The notes: a model not told the origin generated them from the letters alone. A stretch of DNA of 38,922 nt from CBCXVS01 sp965178525 (GCA_965178525.1 CBCXVS010000027.1:1-38922), one strand, 5' to 3'; positions 1-7,776 are shown, counted from the first letter of the stretch. Numbers and translations: made by a program.

Positions 1-1
1 T

Positions 2-409
2 GTCACCCTCTCCGGCGGGCAAAGCCAGCGCCTTGCCATTGCGCGTGCCTTCGTGCGTGGTCCGCGTGTCCTCATTCTCGATGACGCCACCTCGAGCGTC
101 GATATGGAAACCGAGTGGCTCATTCAGCAAGCCCTGACCGAACTCATGGCGGGCCGGACGACGCTGATCATTGCCCAGCGTCTGCGTACCTTGAAGCTGG
201 CCGACACCATTCTAGTGCTTGAGGGTGGCCGGATTGTGCAGCGGGGCAGCCATGACGAATTGGTGGCGGAGGCGGGCTTGTATCGGCGTATCTATGACCT
301 CCAACTCCGTGACCAGGAAGCGTTCCTCACGGCGCCACGAGAAGGCAATGGCGTGCACATCCCGCATCGTGGCGCTGAACGCGACCGGTCGCAGAGGGAA
401 CAGGTATGA
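2..409 (+). CDS. ABC exporter subunit, degenerate NBD (5' partial)
   Basis: The window opens inside the nucleotide-binding domain of an ABC exporter half-transporter; only the last 135 residues are present. A canonical LSGGQ signature lies at the very start, followed by Walker B VLILDD, in which Asp replaces the usual catalytic Glu, and a switch region IIAQRL, in which Gln replaces the H-loop His. These two changes are the hallmark of the non-catalytic half of heterodimeric exporters (TM287/288, LmrCD and BmrCD type). The stop codon overlaps the start of the next ABC gene (ATGA), so the two subunits are translationally coupled and almost certainly form one heterodimer. The substrate cannot be told. 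Confidence 0.9.
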   Translation, partial: VTLSGGQSQRLAIARAFVRGPRVLILDDATSSVDMETEWLIQQALTELMAGRTTLIIAQRLRTLKLADTILVLEGGRIVQRGSHDELVAEAGLYRRIYDLQLRDQEAFLTAPREGNGVHIPHRGAERDRSQREQV

Positions 410-2220
410 AAGCGCGCCGGGAGCAGAGGCCCAAGGCATGGATGCTGGCCGAGGCCGATGAGGACGACCGTTACGGCCATGTTTACGATACGCGTGTGAT
501 GCGGCGCTTATGGCCATTTATGGCGCCGTATCGCAAGGCCTTGGCGCTCGCTATGGTCTGTATGATCGGAGGGGCATTGAGTCATCTGTTGGCGCCCTAT
601 GTGGTCAAACGCATCCTGGACGGCTTCATTGCAAAGGGGGACCTGTCCGGCTTGACGCGCATGGTGCTCGTGTATATCGGGATCGCATTGGCCGGCTGGC
701 TCTTGCAGTATGGCGAGACATTGTTGAGCATGCGTGTGGCGCAGCGCGTGCTGTTTGATCTACGCCGGGCGTTGTTTCGGCATCTGATGCGCCTCGATCT
801 GCACTTCTACGACCGCCAGGCCGTGGGCCAACTGATCTCTCGCGTCCAAAGCGACGTGGGCGCCCTGCAAGATCTCTTTGCCAGTGGTCTCCTCACGGTC
901 ATGGGAGATCTGTTGCTGCTGCTGGGGATCCTCGCCGTTATGGGTTCCATGCATGTGCCGCTGACCCTGGTCACGTGCGCGGTCGTGCCGGTTGCCGTGG
1001 TTGTGACGATGTATTGGCGTCTCTATTCCCGGCGGCTGTTCCGGCGCGTGCGTATGGCTCTCGCGCAAGTCAATACGCGCTTGCAGGAAAACATCGCCGG
1101 GGTGCGTGTGATTCAGAGTTTGGTCAGCGAGGTGCATAATATGCACCGTTTTATGCAGGTCAATGGCACGCACCTGGCGGCCAATATCCATACGGCGCGG
1201 CTGTCCGCTCTGTTCTTTCCCACCATTGAGGTGATCAGTGTGGTGGCCATTGCCCTGGTCGTGATCTACGGTGGGCCCCTGGTCATTGCGGGCAGCCTGA
1301 GCGCGGGTACCCTCGTGGCGTTTGTCTTGTATATGCATCGTTTCTTCGAACCGATCCGGGATCTCAGTTTTCGCTGGAACACGCTGCAAATGGCCATGGC
1401 GTCGGGCGAGCGGATTTTGCAGATCCTGGACATGCAGGTGCAGGTTGTGCAAGACCCGCATCCGGTCGTCCTGCCCCAGATGCGCGGCGTCATCAGGTTT
1501 GATCACGTGTGCTTTCATTATCACCCGGAGACGCCAGTGCTGCAGGACCTCTCCCTATATGTCCCTGCTGGGCAGACGGTCGCGATTGTCGGCCGCACTG
1601 GCGCGGGCAAGACCACGCTGGTCAATCTGCTGGCTCGCTTCTACGACGTCACCGCGGGAGCGATTCTGATTGATGGGGTGGATGTGCGTCGCGTCTCGCT
1701 GCAGAGTCTTCGTAGCCAGATCGGGATGGTCTTGCAAGACCCGTTTCTCTTTAGTGGCATCGTGCGTGAGAATATGCGGTTTGGTAATCCTGCTGCGCGC
1801 GATGAGGCGATCGTGGCGGCGGCGAAAACGATTGGCGTACACGAGAGCATCATGCAGCTCGCGGACGGTTACGAGACGGATGTCCGCGAACGCGGCGGCC
1901 TCCTGAGTCATGGCCAGCGTCAGCTCATTAGCTTTGTGCGGGCTTTACTGGCTGATCCCCGTCTGCTGATCCTCGACGAGGCGACTGCCAGCATTGACGC
2001 GGAGACCGAACGTCTCGTGCAGGCCGGTTTGAGCACACTCCTGCAAGGTCGTACCGCGTTTATTATTGCGCACCGTCTCTCCACGGTCAAACATGCCGAT
2101 CGCATCATGGTGCTCGATCAGGGCCGCTTGGTCGAACAGGGCACGCATGAAGAATTGTTGCGGCAGGGCGGGCTCTATCACCGCTTGTATGCGATGACTT
2201 ATGCCGGGCTCCCCGTATAA
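406..2220 (+). CDS. ABC exporter subunit, catalytic Glu-bearing half
   Basis: This 604-residue half-transporter has an N-terminal six-helix export-type membrane domain (about residues 35-330) and a C-terminal NBD. Walker A is GRTGAGKTT (about 396-404), the Q-loop is LQDPF (near 443), Walker B is LLILDE with the catalytic Glu at about 525, and the H-loop is IIAHR (His 556). The signature is LSHGQ instead of LSGGQ. Paired with the upstream subunit (normal signature, no catalytic Glu), this gives one active and one degenerate ATP site, as known for heterodimeric multidrug and lipid exporters. ATG overlaps the upstream stop by 4 bp. No linked biosynthetic gene suggests the substrate. Confidence 0.93.
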   Translation: MKARREQRPKAWMLAEADEDDRYGHVYDTRVMRRLWPFMAPYRKALALAMVCMIGGALSHLLAPYVVKRILDGFIAKGDLSGLTRMVLVYIGIALAGWLLQYGETLLSMRVAQRVLFDLRRALFRHLMRLDLHFYDRQAVGQLISRVQSDVGALQDLFASGLLTVMGDLLLLLGILAVMGSMHVPLTLVTCAVVPVAVVVTMYWRLYSRRLFRRVRMALAQVNTRLQENIAGVRVIQSLVSEVHNMHRFMQVNGTHLAANIHTARLSALFFPTIEVISVVAIALVVIYGGPLVIAGSLSAGTLVAFVLYMHRFFEPIRDLSFRWNTLQMAMASGERILQILDMQVQVVQDPHPVVLPQMRGVIRFDHVCFHYHPETPVLQDLSLYVPAGQTVAIVGRTGAGKTTLVNLLARFYDVTAGAILIDGVDVRRVSLQSLRSQIGMVLQDPFLFSGIVRENMRFGNPAARDEAIVAAAKTIGVHESIMQLADGYETDVRERGGLLSHGQRQLISFVRALLADPRLLILDEATASIDAETERLVQAGLSTLLQGRTAFIIAHRLSTVKHADRIMVLDQGRLVEQGTHEELLRQGGLYHRLYAMTYAGLPV

Positions 2221-2267
2221 TTCATGCCTCAGAAAGTTCTGAATCCATCCGTATGGAAAGCGCACGG

Positions 2268-2737
2268 CTACGCCTGCAGCTTGCGGGCGGCATCACGGGC
2301 GAGGAGGTCCTGGAAAAGCGCAGGTCTAGCACGAAATGTCGTCGCCTGCAGCCGTGCCAGCGCCGTGGGCAGGTCAATCAGACCACGTGTCGCTGCACGC
2401 TCCAAGACCCCTAATGTGCCCGTGATGGTGAGTGCCCGGCTGTGCGCTTGCCGTCGCCCGTCCTCTTCGTCAATCCGTAAAAAGTCTGCCTGAAGCTCCT
2501 GCGCCAGCACAATCGCCTCGCGCTCGCCATCCCCTAAGTCTGGCATCTCAGTGACGGGAAGTATATGTCGTGTTGGCCGTATCTCGAACCACGCGGGAGG
2601 ATGAGCGACCCAGGCCCCTACTTCGAGGGGCGTTTCAGGGTCTTGAAGCTCTTGCTGCACGGCTGGGGGGATAACCACCTGCGTATAGAGGGCAGGCAAC
2701 AGCAGTTCGTGCTGAATCAGTCCGCAACGGCCAGCAT
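2268..2737 (-). pseudogene. PIN-domain (DUF3368-like) toxin with active-site deletion
   Basis: The C-terminal ~150 residues (from LIQHELLLPALY to the stop) look like a DUF3368/VapC-type PIN ribonuclease. The natural start is the ATG at 2737, which overlaps the antitoxin stop (TAATG) and begins MLAVAD, the expected first strand carrying the first acidic active-site residue. Immediately afterwards the frame hits TGA, and the PIN body resumes in another frame. The usual residues after VAD (typically SSPLxxL) are missing, consistent with a deletion of about 20 bp that is not a multiple of three. An in-frame ATG at 2756 could yield a product without the active-site strand. The toxin is therefore probably dead. 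Confidence 0.75.
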
Positions 2738-3000
2738 TAAATGCCCAGGCGATCATGAGCGGCGCGGTCCTGCTCCAGATCTTCCAGGGTATAGCGCAGC
2801 GGCACCCCATGTTCCGCCAGAAAGGCATGGACTTTTAGACGGGTGTTATAACCCAGCAGGCGCCGTATTTGTTCCTCATTGAGTTCCCCGGATTGATACC
2901 ATGCCAGGGCAAGGCTTTCCAACACATGGCGGGATATGTCGGGCTGCTCCGCTTGCAAGCGGGCTGCCACATCATCCGGGAGGTGGATGGCGATGTCCAT
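2737..3000 (-). CDS. UPF0175-family antitoxin
   Basis: An 87-residue protein starting MDIAIHLPDDVAARL and containing the ALAWYQSGELNEEQIRRLLG and YTLEDLEQD stretches typical of UPF0175 antitoxins, which are habitually paired with DUF3368 PIN toxins. The N-terminal half should form a small DNA-binding fold that represses the operon, and the C-terminus should neutralise the toxin. The start at 3000 is preferred over longer in-frame options because AGGGA lies just upstream and the family begins there. It overlaps the broken toxin gene by one base. The antitoxin itself appears intact although its partner is not. Confidence 0.8.
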   Translation of the reverse strand: MDIAIHLPDDVAARLQAEQPDISRHVLESLALAWYQSGELNEEQIRRLLGYNTRLKVHAFLAEHGVPLRYTLEDLEQDRAAHDRLGI

Positions 3001-3141
3001 AGGTGTTCCCTCACTTCCTGTATCGCAGGCCATGCGCTTTCCTTGGAAGAGGGTACAGGAATAGCCCATAACGGTCAACCGGTTTACTCCACTTTAGCGT
3101 ACTCAAGTACCAGGGTCAGATCTTTAGTTTTTTTCCGTCGG

Positions 3142-3175
3142 GTCAATTGACAAGCGTCAATTGACACTTTACATT
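3142..3175 (+). promoter_or_regulatory. higBA promoter with two operator palindromes
   Basis: Two perfect copies of the palindrome GTCAATTGAC lie at 3142-3151 and 3156-3165, 14 bp centre to centre. A sigma-70 type promoter TTGACA (3147-3152), 17-bp spacer, TACATT (3170-3175) runs through them, so the first palindrome covers the -35 box and the second the spacer. This is the layout expected for autorepression by the HigA antitoxin encoded downstream. The repressor assignment is inferred from position. Confidence 0.65.
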
Positions 3176-3202
3176 CAGCGTATTAGATGAGGTAGAGGTG
3201 CA

Positions 3203-3481
3203 GTGATCCGCAGCTTCCGACATCGTGGCTTACAACGGCTCTACGAACGAGGGGATGCCCCCCGTCTCCATGCGGATCATGTGCAACGATTACGATTGAT
3301 TCTGACTTTGTTGGATGGTGCTATCCAACCCTCGGACATGAATTTTCCCGGCTCTGGTTTTCATGCCTTGCGTGGAAACTTGCGGGGCTTTTACGCCGTC
3401 CGAGTCAGTGGCAATTGGCGGGTGATCTTCCGCTTTGAAAACCGCGATGTTTATGACGTCGATTATCTGGATTACCATTAG
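3203..3481 (+). CDS. higB: HigB-type mRNA interferase toxin
   Basis: A 92-residue RelE/ParE-superfamily toxin of the HigB-1 group: MIRSFRHRGLQRLYERGD at the N-terminus, the central FHALRGNLRGFYAVRVSGNWRVIF region and a C-terminal VYDVDYLDYH tail are characteristic. These proteins cleave mRNA on the ribosome. GTG at 3203 is chosen because it gives the standard family N-terminus. Toxin precedes antitoxin, the usual HigBA order, and the two genes are 11 bp apart under the operator-bearing promoter upstream. Full length and apparently intact. Confidence 0.9.
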   Translation: MIRSFRHRGLQRLYERGDAPRLHADHVQRLRLILTLLDGAIQPSDMNFPGSGFHALRGNLRGFYAVRVSGNWRVIFRFENRDVYDVDYLDYH

Positions 3482-3492
3482 GAATCGGAGCT

Positions 3493-3789
3493 ATGGCTAT
3501 GCACAACCCAGAACATCCTGGCCAAGTTCTCAAGGCATTCTATTTAGACGCCTTAGGGTTAACGGTTACCGAGGCTGCCAAAGGTCTCGGGATCTCACGG
3601 CAGGCGTTGTCAAATATGATCAACGGACATAATGGGATCACACCCGAGATGGCGCTACGCTTGGAAAAGGCGTTTGGGACGTCACGGCAGGCATGGTTAA
3701 ATATGCAGCAGAACTATGATCTCTGGCATGTCGAGCAGAATGCCGATTTGTCAGATGTACAGGTGTTTGTCACGTCGATGGAAGTATGA
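3493..3789 (+). CDS. higA: HigA-type antitoxin, XRE helix-turn-helix
   Basis: A 98-residue HigA-family antidote. The sequence PGQVLKAFYLDALGLTVTEA followed by KGLGISRQALSNMINGHNGI and the downstream ALRLEKAFGTSRQAWLNMQ block is the XRE-type helix-turn-helix (about residues 20-75) shared by this family. It should bind and neutralise HigB and repress its own operon, plausibly through the GTCAATTGAC pair at 3142-3165. Ends in TGA. Confidence 0.9.
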   Translation: MAMHNPEHPGQVLKAFYLDALGLTVTEAAKGLGISRQALSNMINGHNGITPEMALRLEKAFGTSRQAWLNMQQNYDLWHVEQNADLSDVQVFVTSMEV

Positions 3790-3866
3790 GTAGAATCCGG
3801 CAACGGGCGATTGTAGATATCAGTCTTCTGCTTTGTGGTCGTATCTGTACGCCAATGTCCATCCGC

Positions 3867-3921
3867 ACGCAATTCCCACGCAATTCCCACGTAATCCCCA
3901 CGTAATCTACACACAATCCCT
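3867..3921. repeat. 11-bp tandem repeat, five copies
   Basis: Five consecutive 11-mers: ACGCAATTCCC twice (3867-3888), ACGTAATCCCC, ACGTAATCTAC and a diverged ACACAATCCCT. The array abuts the start of the truncated exoprotein reading frame. The unit length is not a multiple of three, so it is unlikely to be coding. Confidence 0.85.
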
Positions 3922-4410
3922 ATGGGCGTCGTATTGGTGGAGACCCATGACCTCACGCTCACTGACGGGGCACAGATCTCAGCCGATTCCCGTGGAGCGG
4001 GGCGAGGCGGAAATGTGACGGTGCGGGCCACGGGTACCATCACGCTCAGCGGTACCGCGCCGGGTGGTCGATCGCGAAGTGGTATTTTTACCAGGGCCCC
4101 TATGCGCGGACTGCGAGCCGACGGTGGCGACATCGTGATAGAGGCCCACAACCTCACACTCACCGACGGGGCACGGATCGAGAGTAGTACCCTTGGACGA
4201 GGGGAAGCTGGAAATGTAACGGTCACCGATTTCACTAGTACGATCACCGCTTTGCCAGTAACGTTTGATCAAGCGCAGGTCCTTGTTCCCCAACAGTGTG
4301 CTGAGCGGTTCCGTCACAGCCAGCGCAGCCGCTTTGTCGTAGCTGGCCGGAAGGCATTGCCCCCTGAGCCCGACGCGGCGTTGGCTAGCCCCCTGATCGT
4401 TCGTCCTTGA
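3922..4410 (+). pseudogene. C-terminal fragment of a TpsA/filamentous-haemagglutinin-like exoprotein
   Basis: The 162-residue frame contains two degenerate beta-helix repeats, each with LTLTDGAxI followed by GRGxxGNVTV, and a C-terminal block with a conserved Cys (QQCAERF) and FVVAGRKALPPEPDAAL. This is the tail seen on large two-partner-secretion surface proteins, common in cyanobacteria and other large-genome bacteria. Such proteins normally exceed 700 residues with an N-terminal secretion domain and signal peptide, both absent. The fragment begins directly at an 11-bp tandem array, no TpsB transporter is nearby, and no ribosome site is evident. It is read as a remnant. Confidence 0.7.
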
Positions 4411-4533
4411 GACATAGATGCCACGCAAACACGATTGTGACGACTCGCTGCGCGTAGCAGCTTCCGGAAGGCCACAGCTGAGACGCTTCGAGCGGCGGCA
4501 CACGTGGCTGGCGACTGAACCTCCTCATCACCC

Positions 4534-5319
4534 TCAGAACGCCCCGCCATCGGGAATGAAAGGATCAGGCCGTGGCGCGCCGGTAAACAACGCGATGACG
4601 TTACCCTGAATCCCCTCAGGGAGCAGCTCCAGGGCGACTTGATAGTCGTTGCCTTGCGCCCACACGACCTTGCCGCCGCGCCGTAGTAACGTCAGCAAAG
4701 GCGCCTGCCGCTCCTGGGGTATCTGCGCTTGTTGCAACAGGACGGGTAGATTCGGGGGTGCGACCTGGAAGACTTCCTCCTGCAGATAGAGCGCGGCAAC
4801 GCGTTCCAACGACTCGCCACGAGGATGGAAGAGGGCGATGATGGTTTGTCCCTGTCCAGGCTCTTTATCCAGGCGATAATAGCGCAACACACGGCGTTTT
4901 TCGCCCGGATCGAAGGGTCTAAAGAGGAGCGCTTCCGAAGCGGCTCCATCCTGTTCAAATTGGGCGTTTTCATACGGCGGAGAAAAATAGTTGGCAAAGA
5001 CCTCGGCTGCCAACGCCACCTCGACCCAGTAGCGCCCCGGGGGCAGCGTAAGACGCAGGGGCGTTGTCCCTTTATGTTCGTCGGGCGCCGTGCTATGGGA
5101 GGGAAGCTGTTCCGGATCGAAAGGCTGGACATACACATCCGCCCCTGGTGGAATAGACGTGATCCAGACCTCGTCACCTTCCACCGTTACCGGTAGCGTG
5201 GTTTGCCGTGGCTCCATGAGGGCGTAGGACTGGTACAGCGGTTCACACCCGAGGAGGAGACCCAGCCCTAGAAGGAGGCCGAGCCGGAGAGTGATGGCAA
5301 GGCACCGGATGGTACGCAT
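4534..5319 (-). CDS. PEGA-like lipoprotein
   Basis: A 261-residue predicted lipoprotein: MRTIRCLAIT, a Leu/Gly-rich hydrophobic stretch, then lipobox LLGC with Cys 25 as the lipidation site. After it comes VWITSIPPGADVYVQP, a PEGA-like surface-layer motif, and TTPLRLTLPPGRYWVEVAL, which also fits PEGA-type beta domains that bind or present on the envelope. The C-terminal half (residues 150-261) is not recognised. The start at 5319 is chosen because it overlaps the upstream stop (TGATG) and gives a proper signal peptide. It is coupled to the small zinc-ribbon-like gene before it. Confidence 0.7.
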   Translation of the reverse strand: MRTIRCLAITLRLGLLLGLGLLLGCEPLYQSYALMEPRQTTLPVTVEGDEVWITSIPPGADVYVQPFDPEQLPSHSTAPDEHKGTTPLRLTLPPGRYWVEVALAAEVFANYFSPPYENAQFEQDGAASEALLFRPFDPGEKRRVLRYYRLDKEPGQGQTIIALFHPRGESLERVAALYLQEEVFQVAPPNLPVLLQQAQIPQERQAPLLTLLRRGGKVVWAQGNDYQVALELLPEGIQGNVIALFTGAPRPDPFIPDGGAF

Positions 5320-5567
5320 CACATCGGCTTGACGCGGCCCATGCCGCGTCGGATATGAAAGTCTAGCAAGCACTCATTACAGACCAAAGCGACGCCGCCA
5401 GTCGCCGTATAGTATTCGAGAGCATGCTCGCCGGCAAACGGCTTCATCTGCTCACAATTTGGGCAAAGAAACTTGGTCCCACTCAATTCGCCTAGCTGCA
5501 GCGAAGCCTGGCGCATTTGCCACACGGTATGGATCAGTTCACGAACGTCGAGAGGTTCCACATCCAC
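5319..5567 (-). CDS. Small CxxC zinc-ribbon-like protein
   Basis: An 82-residue protein of unknown function. It has a CPNC pair near residue 35 and a CNEC pair near residue 64, giving a four-Cys pattern suited to one zinc ion, between a hydrophilic helical N-terminus (LIHTVWQMRQASLQLGEL) and a basic C-terminus. It is the first gene of a two-gene operon with the lipoprotein and lies downstream of a promoter embedded in an inverted repeat. No enzymatic motif is visible. Confidence 0.6.
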   Translation of the reverse strand: MDVEPLDVRELIHTVWQMRQASLQLGELSGTKFLCPNCEQMKPFAGEHALEYYTATGGVALVCNECLLDFHIRRGMGRVKPM

Positions 5568-5646
5568 AGTGGCGCTCCCCTACTGAATCATCATGAGAAA
5601 ACCTTGCGGAACAGGATCTTAGACGCCATAACGCCCAATCGGGGAT

Positions 5647-5690
5647 ACTATACAAAATGCTCTGGCTTCTTGCAAGGCATTTTGTATAGT
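5647..5690 (-). promoter_or_regulatory. Promoter inside a 14-bp perfect inverted repeat
   Basis: ACTATACAAAATGC (5647-5660) and GCATTTTGTATAGT (5677-5690) form a perfect 14-bp inverted repeat with a 16-bp centre. On the minus strand TTGCAA (5675-5670), a 17-bp spacer and TATAGT (5652-5647) make a good sigma-70 promoter for the zinc-ribbon/lipoprotein operon, with the -10 box inside one arm. The symmetry suggests an operator for a dimeric regulator. The regulator is unknown. Confidence 0.6.
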
Positions 5691-5700
5691 CCGATTCGAT

Positions 5701-5829
5701 TTAGCCGAAGGCCCCAGGATTCACTATGTGCGGCGGCCGCTCACCACGTAGCCCTGCCGTCAGGTTCTGCGCGGCCATGACCGCCATGCGGGTGCGCGTG
5801 GCTTCTGAGGCACTGCCCCGCAGCTTCAT
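5701..5829 (-). pseudogene. C-terminal remnant of a D-2-hydroxyacid dehydrogenase
   Basis: Just after the stop of the acyl-CoA ligase lies a 42-codon frame reading MKLRGSASEATRTRMAVM, then AAQNLTAGLRGERPPHIVNP. That is the conserved C-terminal tail of glyoxylate reductase/phosphoglycerate-dehydrogenase-like enzymes (GSAxxETRxxMAxxAAxNL, then RPPxLVNP). The catalytic and NAD-binding regions are gone. An AGGAGG sequence sits 6 nt before the ATG, so a short peptide could be made, but the sequence is best explained as the end of a deleted gene. Confidence 0.7.
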
Positions 5830-5840
5830 GCCACCCTCCT

Positions 5841-7577
5841 TTACTCTCTGTCAGGCTCCGGTTTCGGCTGTGGCTCTGCTTCAGGCTCTGGCTGCATCGC
5901 CGCTTCTGGCTGCATCGCCGCTTCTGGCTGCGGCTTCAGCTCTGCTTCGAGTTCCGGCGGCGGCTCTGCTTCGGGCTCCGGTTCGATGTGATGTCGTTCC
6001 GCCTCAATCAAGACACGCCGCAAGATTTTGCCAGACGCCGTTTTCGGAATGGAGGCGACAAATTCCACCTCGCGTACGCGTTTATAGCCGGCAATCCGGC
6101 TGCCAACAAACGCCATCAAATCATCCGGCGACACCTCTTCGCCCGGACGCAGCTTGACCAGAGCTTTCGGGATTTCCCCCGACTCTGGATCCGCTTTGCC
6201 GATCACGGCACAATCCGCCACGGCGTCATGCTGGAACAGGACGGCTTCCACCTCCGCTGGAGCGACCGAGAAGCCCTTGTATTTGATCATTTCTTTTTTG
6301 CGGTCGACGATGTAGACATAGCCGTCCGCTTCGATGCGGGCAATATCACCCGTATAGAGCCAACCATCGCGCAGCGTGCGCCCGGTCTCCTCCGGGGCCT
6401 TCCAGTAGCCGTGCATGATATGGGGGCCCTTGACGATCAGCTCGCCCACTTCACCGACGCCGAGTTCTCGCTCGCCGGTCTCCAGATCGACGATTTTTTG
6501 CTCTTGATTTGACACCGCCAGTCCCACGGAATCGAGCTTGACCTGGCCCTGGTCCACCGGGTTGAGGTGAGTCACCGGGGAGGCTTCGGTAAGACCATAT
6601 CCCTGCAGGACGCGCACCCCCGTTTTCTCTTGCACCCGCTGCGCCACATCTGGCGCCATGGGCGCGGCGCCGACCATGATGTAGCGCACCGAGGAAAGAT
6701 CATAGGCGCCGAGATTCGGATAATTGTCTAGCGTGATCAAAATCGGCGGCACCGCATAGTACAGGGTCGCTTTGTACTGCTGCGTCAGGCTCAGTGACAA
6801 CTCCAAGTCGAACGCTTCCATGATGACCTGAGTGGCCCCGGCGTAGATGGCGCCGTTGACGAGCATAATGCCATAGATGTGATAGAAGGGCAGGAAGAGC
6901 AGCAGCGCATCCTGCTCCGTCAAACGGCCGCTGGAGATGAACTGGATGGCATTGGACACGAGGTTTTGATGCGTCAACATCACGCCCTTGGGCAGTCCCG
7001 TCGTGCCACTGGAATAGGGCAGCGCCACCAAGTCTTCAGACCATGCGACCGAGACGTGTGGCGGATGTTTGGGCGACGATTTCCGGATCAAATCGAGCAA
7101 GAGCGGGTCGCCGTCCTCGGCGCGCTGTCCGACAATGACGACGGTTTTGAGACTCTTGATCTGGTGCCGGATGGTTTTCACCAACGGATACAGGGAATCC
7201 TGGACCACGAGCATGGACACGTCGGCATCCTGCAGTTGGTGCGCGACTTCTTCCTCTTTATAGGTCGGATTCATCGGCGTAAACACCGCCCCCAAACGGG
7301 CAGTGGCGTAGACGCTGATGAGATACTCGGGACGATTCGTCATGTAGAGGGCGATTCGATCCCCTTTTTTTACGCCGAGAGTCGCGAGCGCATTGGCAAA
7401 GCTGTTGACTAATCCGTCCAATTCCCGGAGCGAAATTTTCTGCCCTTGATAAATCACGGCAGTTTTCTCCGGAAAGCGCTGAGCGGACTCCCAGAGCATC
7501 TCGCCAAACGGGATCTCCGGGATGTCGATAGCGGCGCGAAAAAACGCTCCGAGTCCGCTGTCAGATAGTTCCATCAC
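5841..7577 (-). CDS. Acyl-CoA synthetase, AMP-forming (long-chain acyl/4-coumarate-CoA ligase type)
   Basis: A 578-residue ANL-superfamily enzyme that would adenylate a carboxylic acid and transfer it to CoA. The P-loop YSSGTTGLPKGVMLTH is near residue 190, the A5 region QGYGLTEASP near 315, the adenosine-binding YTGDIA near 410, the hinge DRKKEMIKYKGFSV near 427 and the C-terminal catalytic Lys in PKTASGKILRR near 515. GTG at 7577 is taken as start because GGAG lies 9 nt upstream; ATG at 7574 is the alternative. The last ~50 residues are a Pro/Glu tail with tandem PEAAMQ units, encoded by an 18-bp direct repeat, not part of the fold. The acid substrate cannot be determined. Confidence 0.9.
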   Translation of the reverse strand: MMELSDSGLGAFFRAAIDIPEIPFGEMLWESAQRFPEKTAVIYQGQKISLRELDGLVNSFANALATLGVKKGDRIALYMTNRPEYLISVYATARLGAVFTPMNPTYKEEEVAHQLQDADVSMLVVQDSLYPLVKTIRHQIKSLKTVVIVGQRAEDGDPLLLDLIRKSSPKHPPHVSVAWSEDLVALPYSSGTTGLPKGVMLTHQNLVSNAIQFISSGRLTEQDALLLFLPFYHIYGIMLVNGAIYAGATQVIMEAFDLELSLSLTQQYKATLYYAVPPILITLDNYPNLGAYDLSSVRYIMVGAAPMAPDVAQRVQEKTGVRVLQGYGLTEASPVTHLNPVDQGQVKLDSVGLAVSNQEQKIVDLETGERELGVGEVGELIVKGPHIMHGYWKAPEETGRTLRDGWLYTGDIARIEADGYVYIVDRKKEMIKYKGFSVAPAEVEAVLFQHDAVADCAVIGKADPESGEIPKALVKLRPGEEVSPDDLMAFVGSRIAGYKRVREVEFVASIPKTASGKILRRVLIEAERHHIEPEPEAEPPPELEAELKPQPEAAMQPEAAMQPEPEAEPQPKPEPDRE

Positions 7578-7692
7578 AGACTTTGACTCCTATCCACCGT
7601 TGGCACGTTAGCTGTACACCGCCATGGGTTTCCGTGCCTCTTGCTAACGTTGCGCCATGTGAAAGAACGTATGGTCACGTATGGATGGCCAT

Positions 7693-7769
7693 GTACGGAA
7701 GCACCTGGGCATATTGACGTTTATATCTGGCTCCAAAGGAAAGATATAAACGTCAGCTTGCCTCCGTAC
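7693..7769. repeat. Long imperfect inverted repeat between yvcK-like gene and ligase
   Basis: TGACGTTTATATCT (7715-7728) and AGATATAAACGTCA (7742-7755) are perfectly complementary with a 13-bp loop. Outside them GTACGGAAGCA (7693-7703) pairs with TGCCTCCGTAC (7759-7769) with one mismatch. The structure lies just after the stop of the YvcK-like gene and before the ligase start, both on the minus strand. It could act as a factor-dependent terminator or processing hairpin, or be a small MITE-like element. There is no U-tract. Confidence 0.6.
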
Positions 7770-7776
7770 TGATGAG

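Noticed and set aside
2719..2737. TGA after MLAVAD in the PIN toxin as a Sec codon
   Set aside because: The family has Ser, not Cys, after this Asp, and the downstream body is in another frame, so a deletion explains it.
3867..3921. CRISPR or plasmid-iteron array
   Set aside because: Units are contiguous 11-mers without spacers, with no cas or rep gene nearby.
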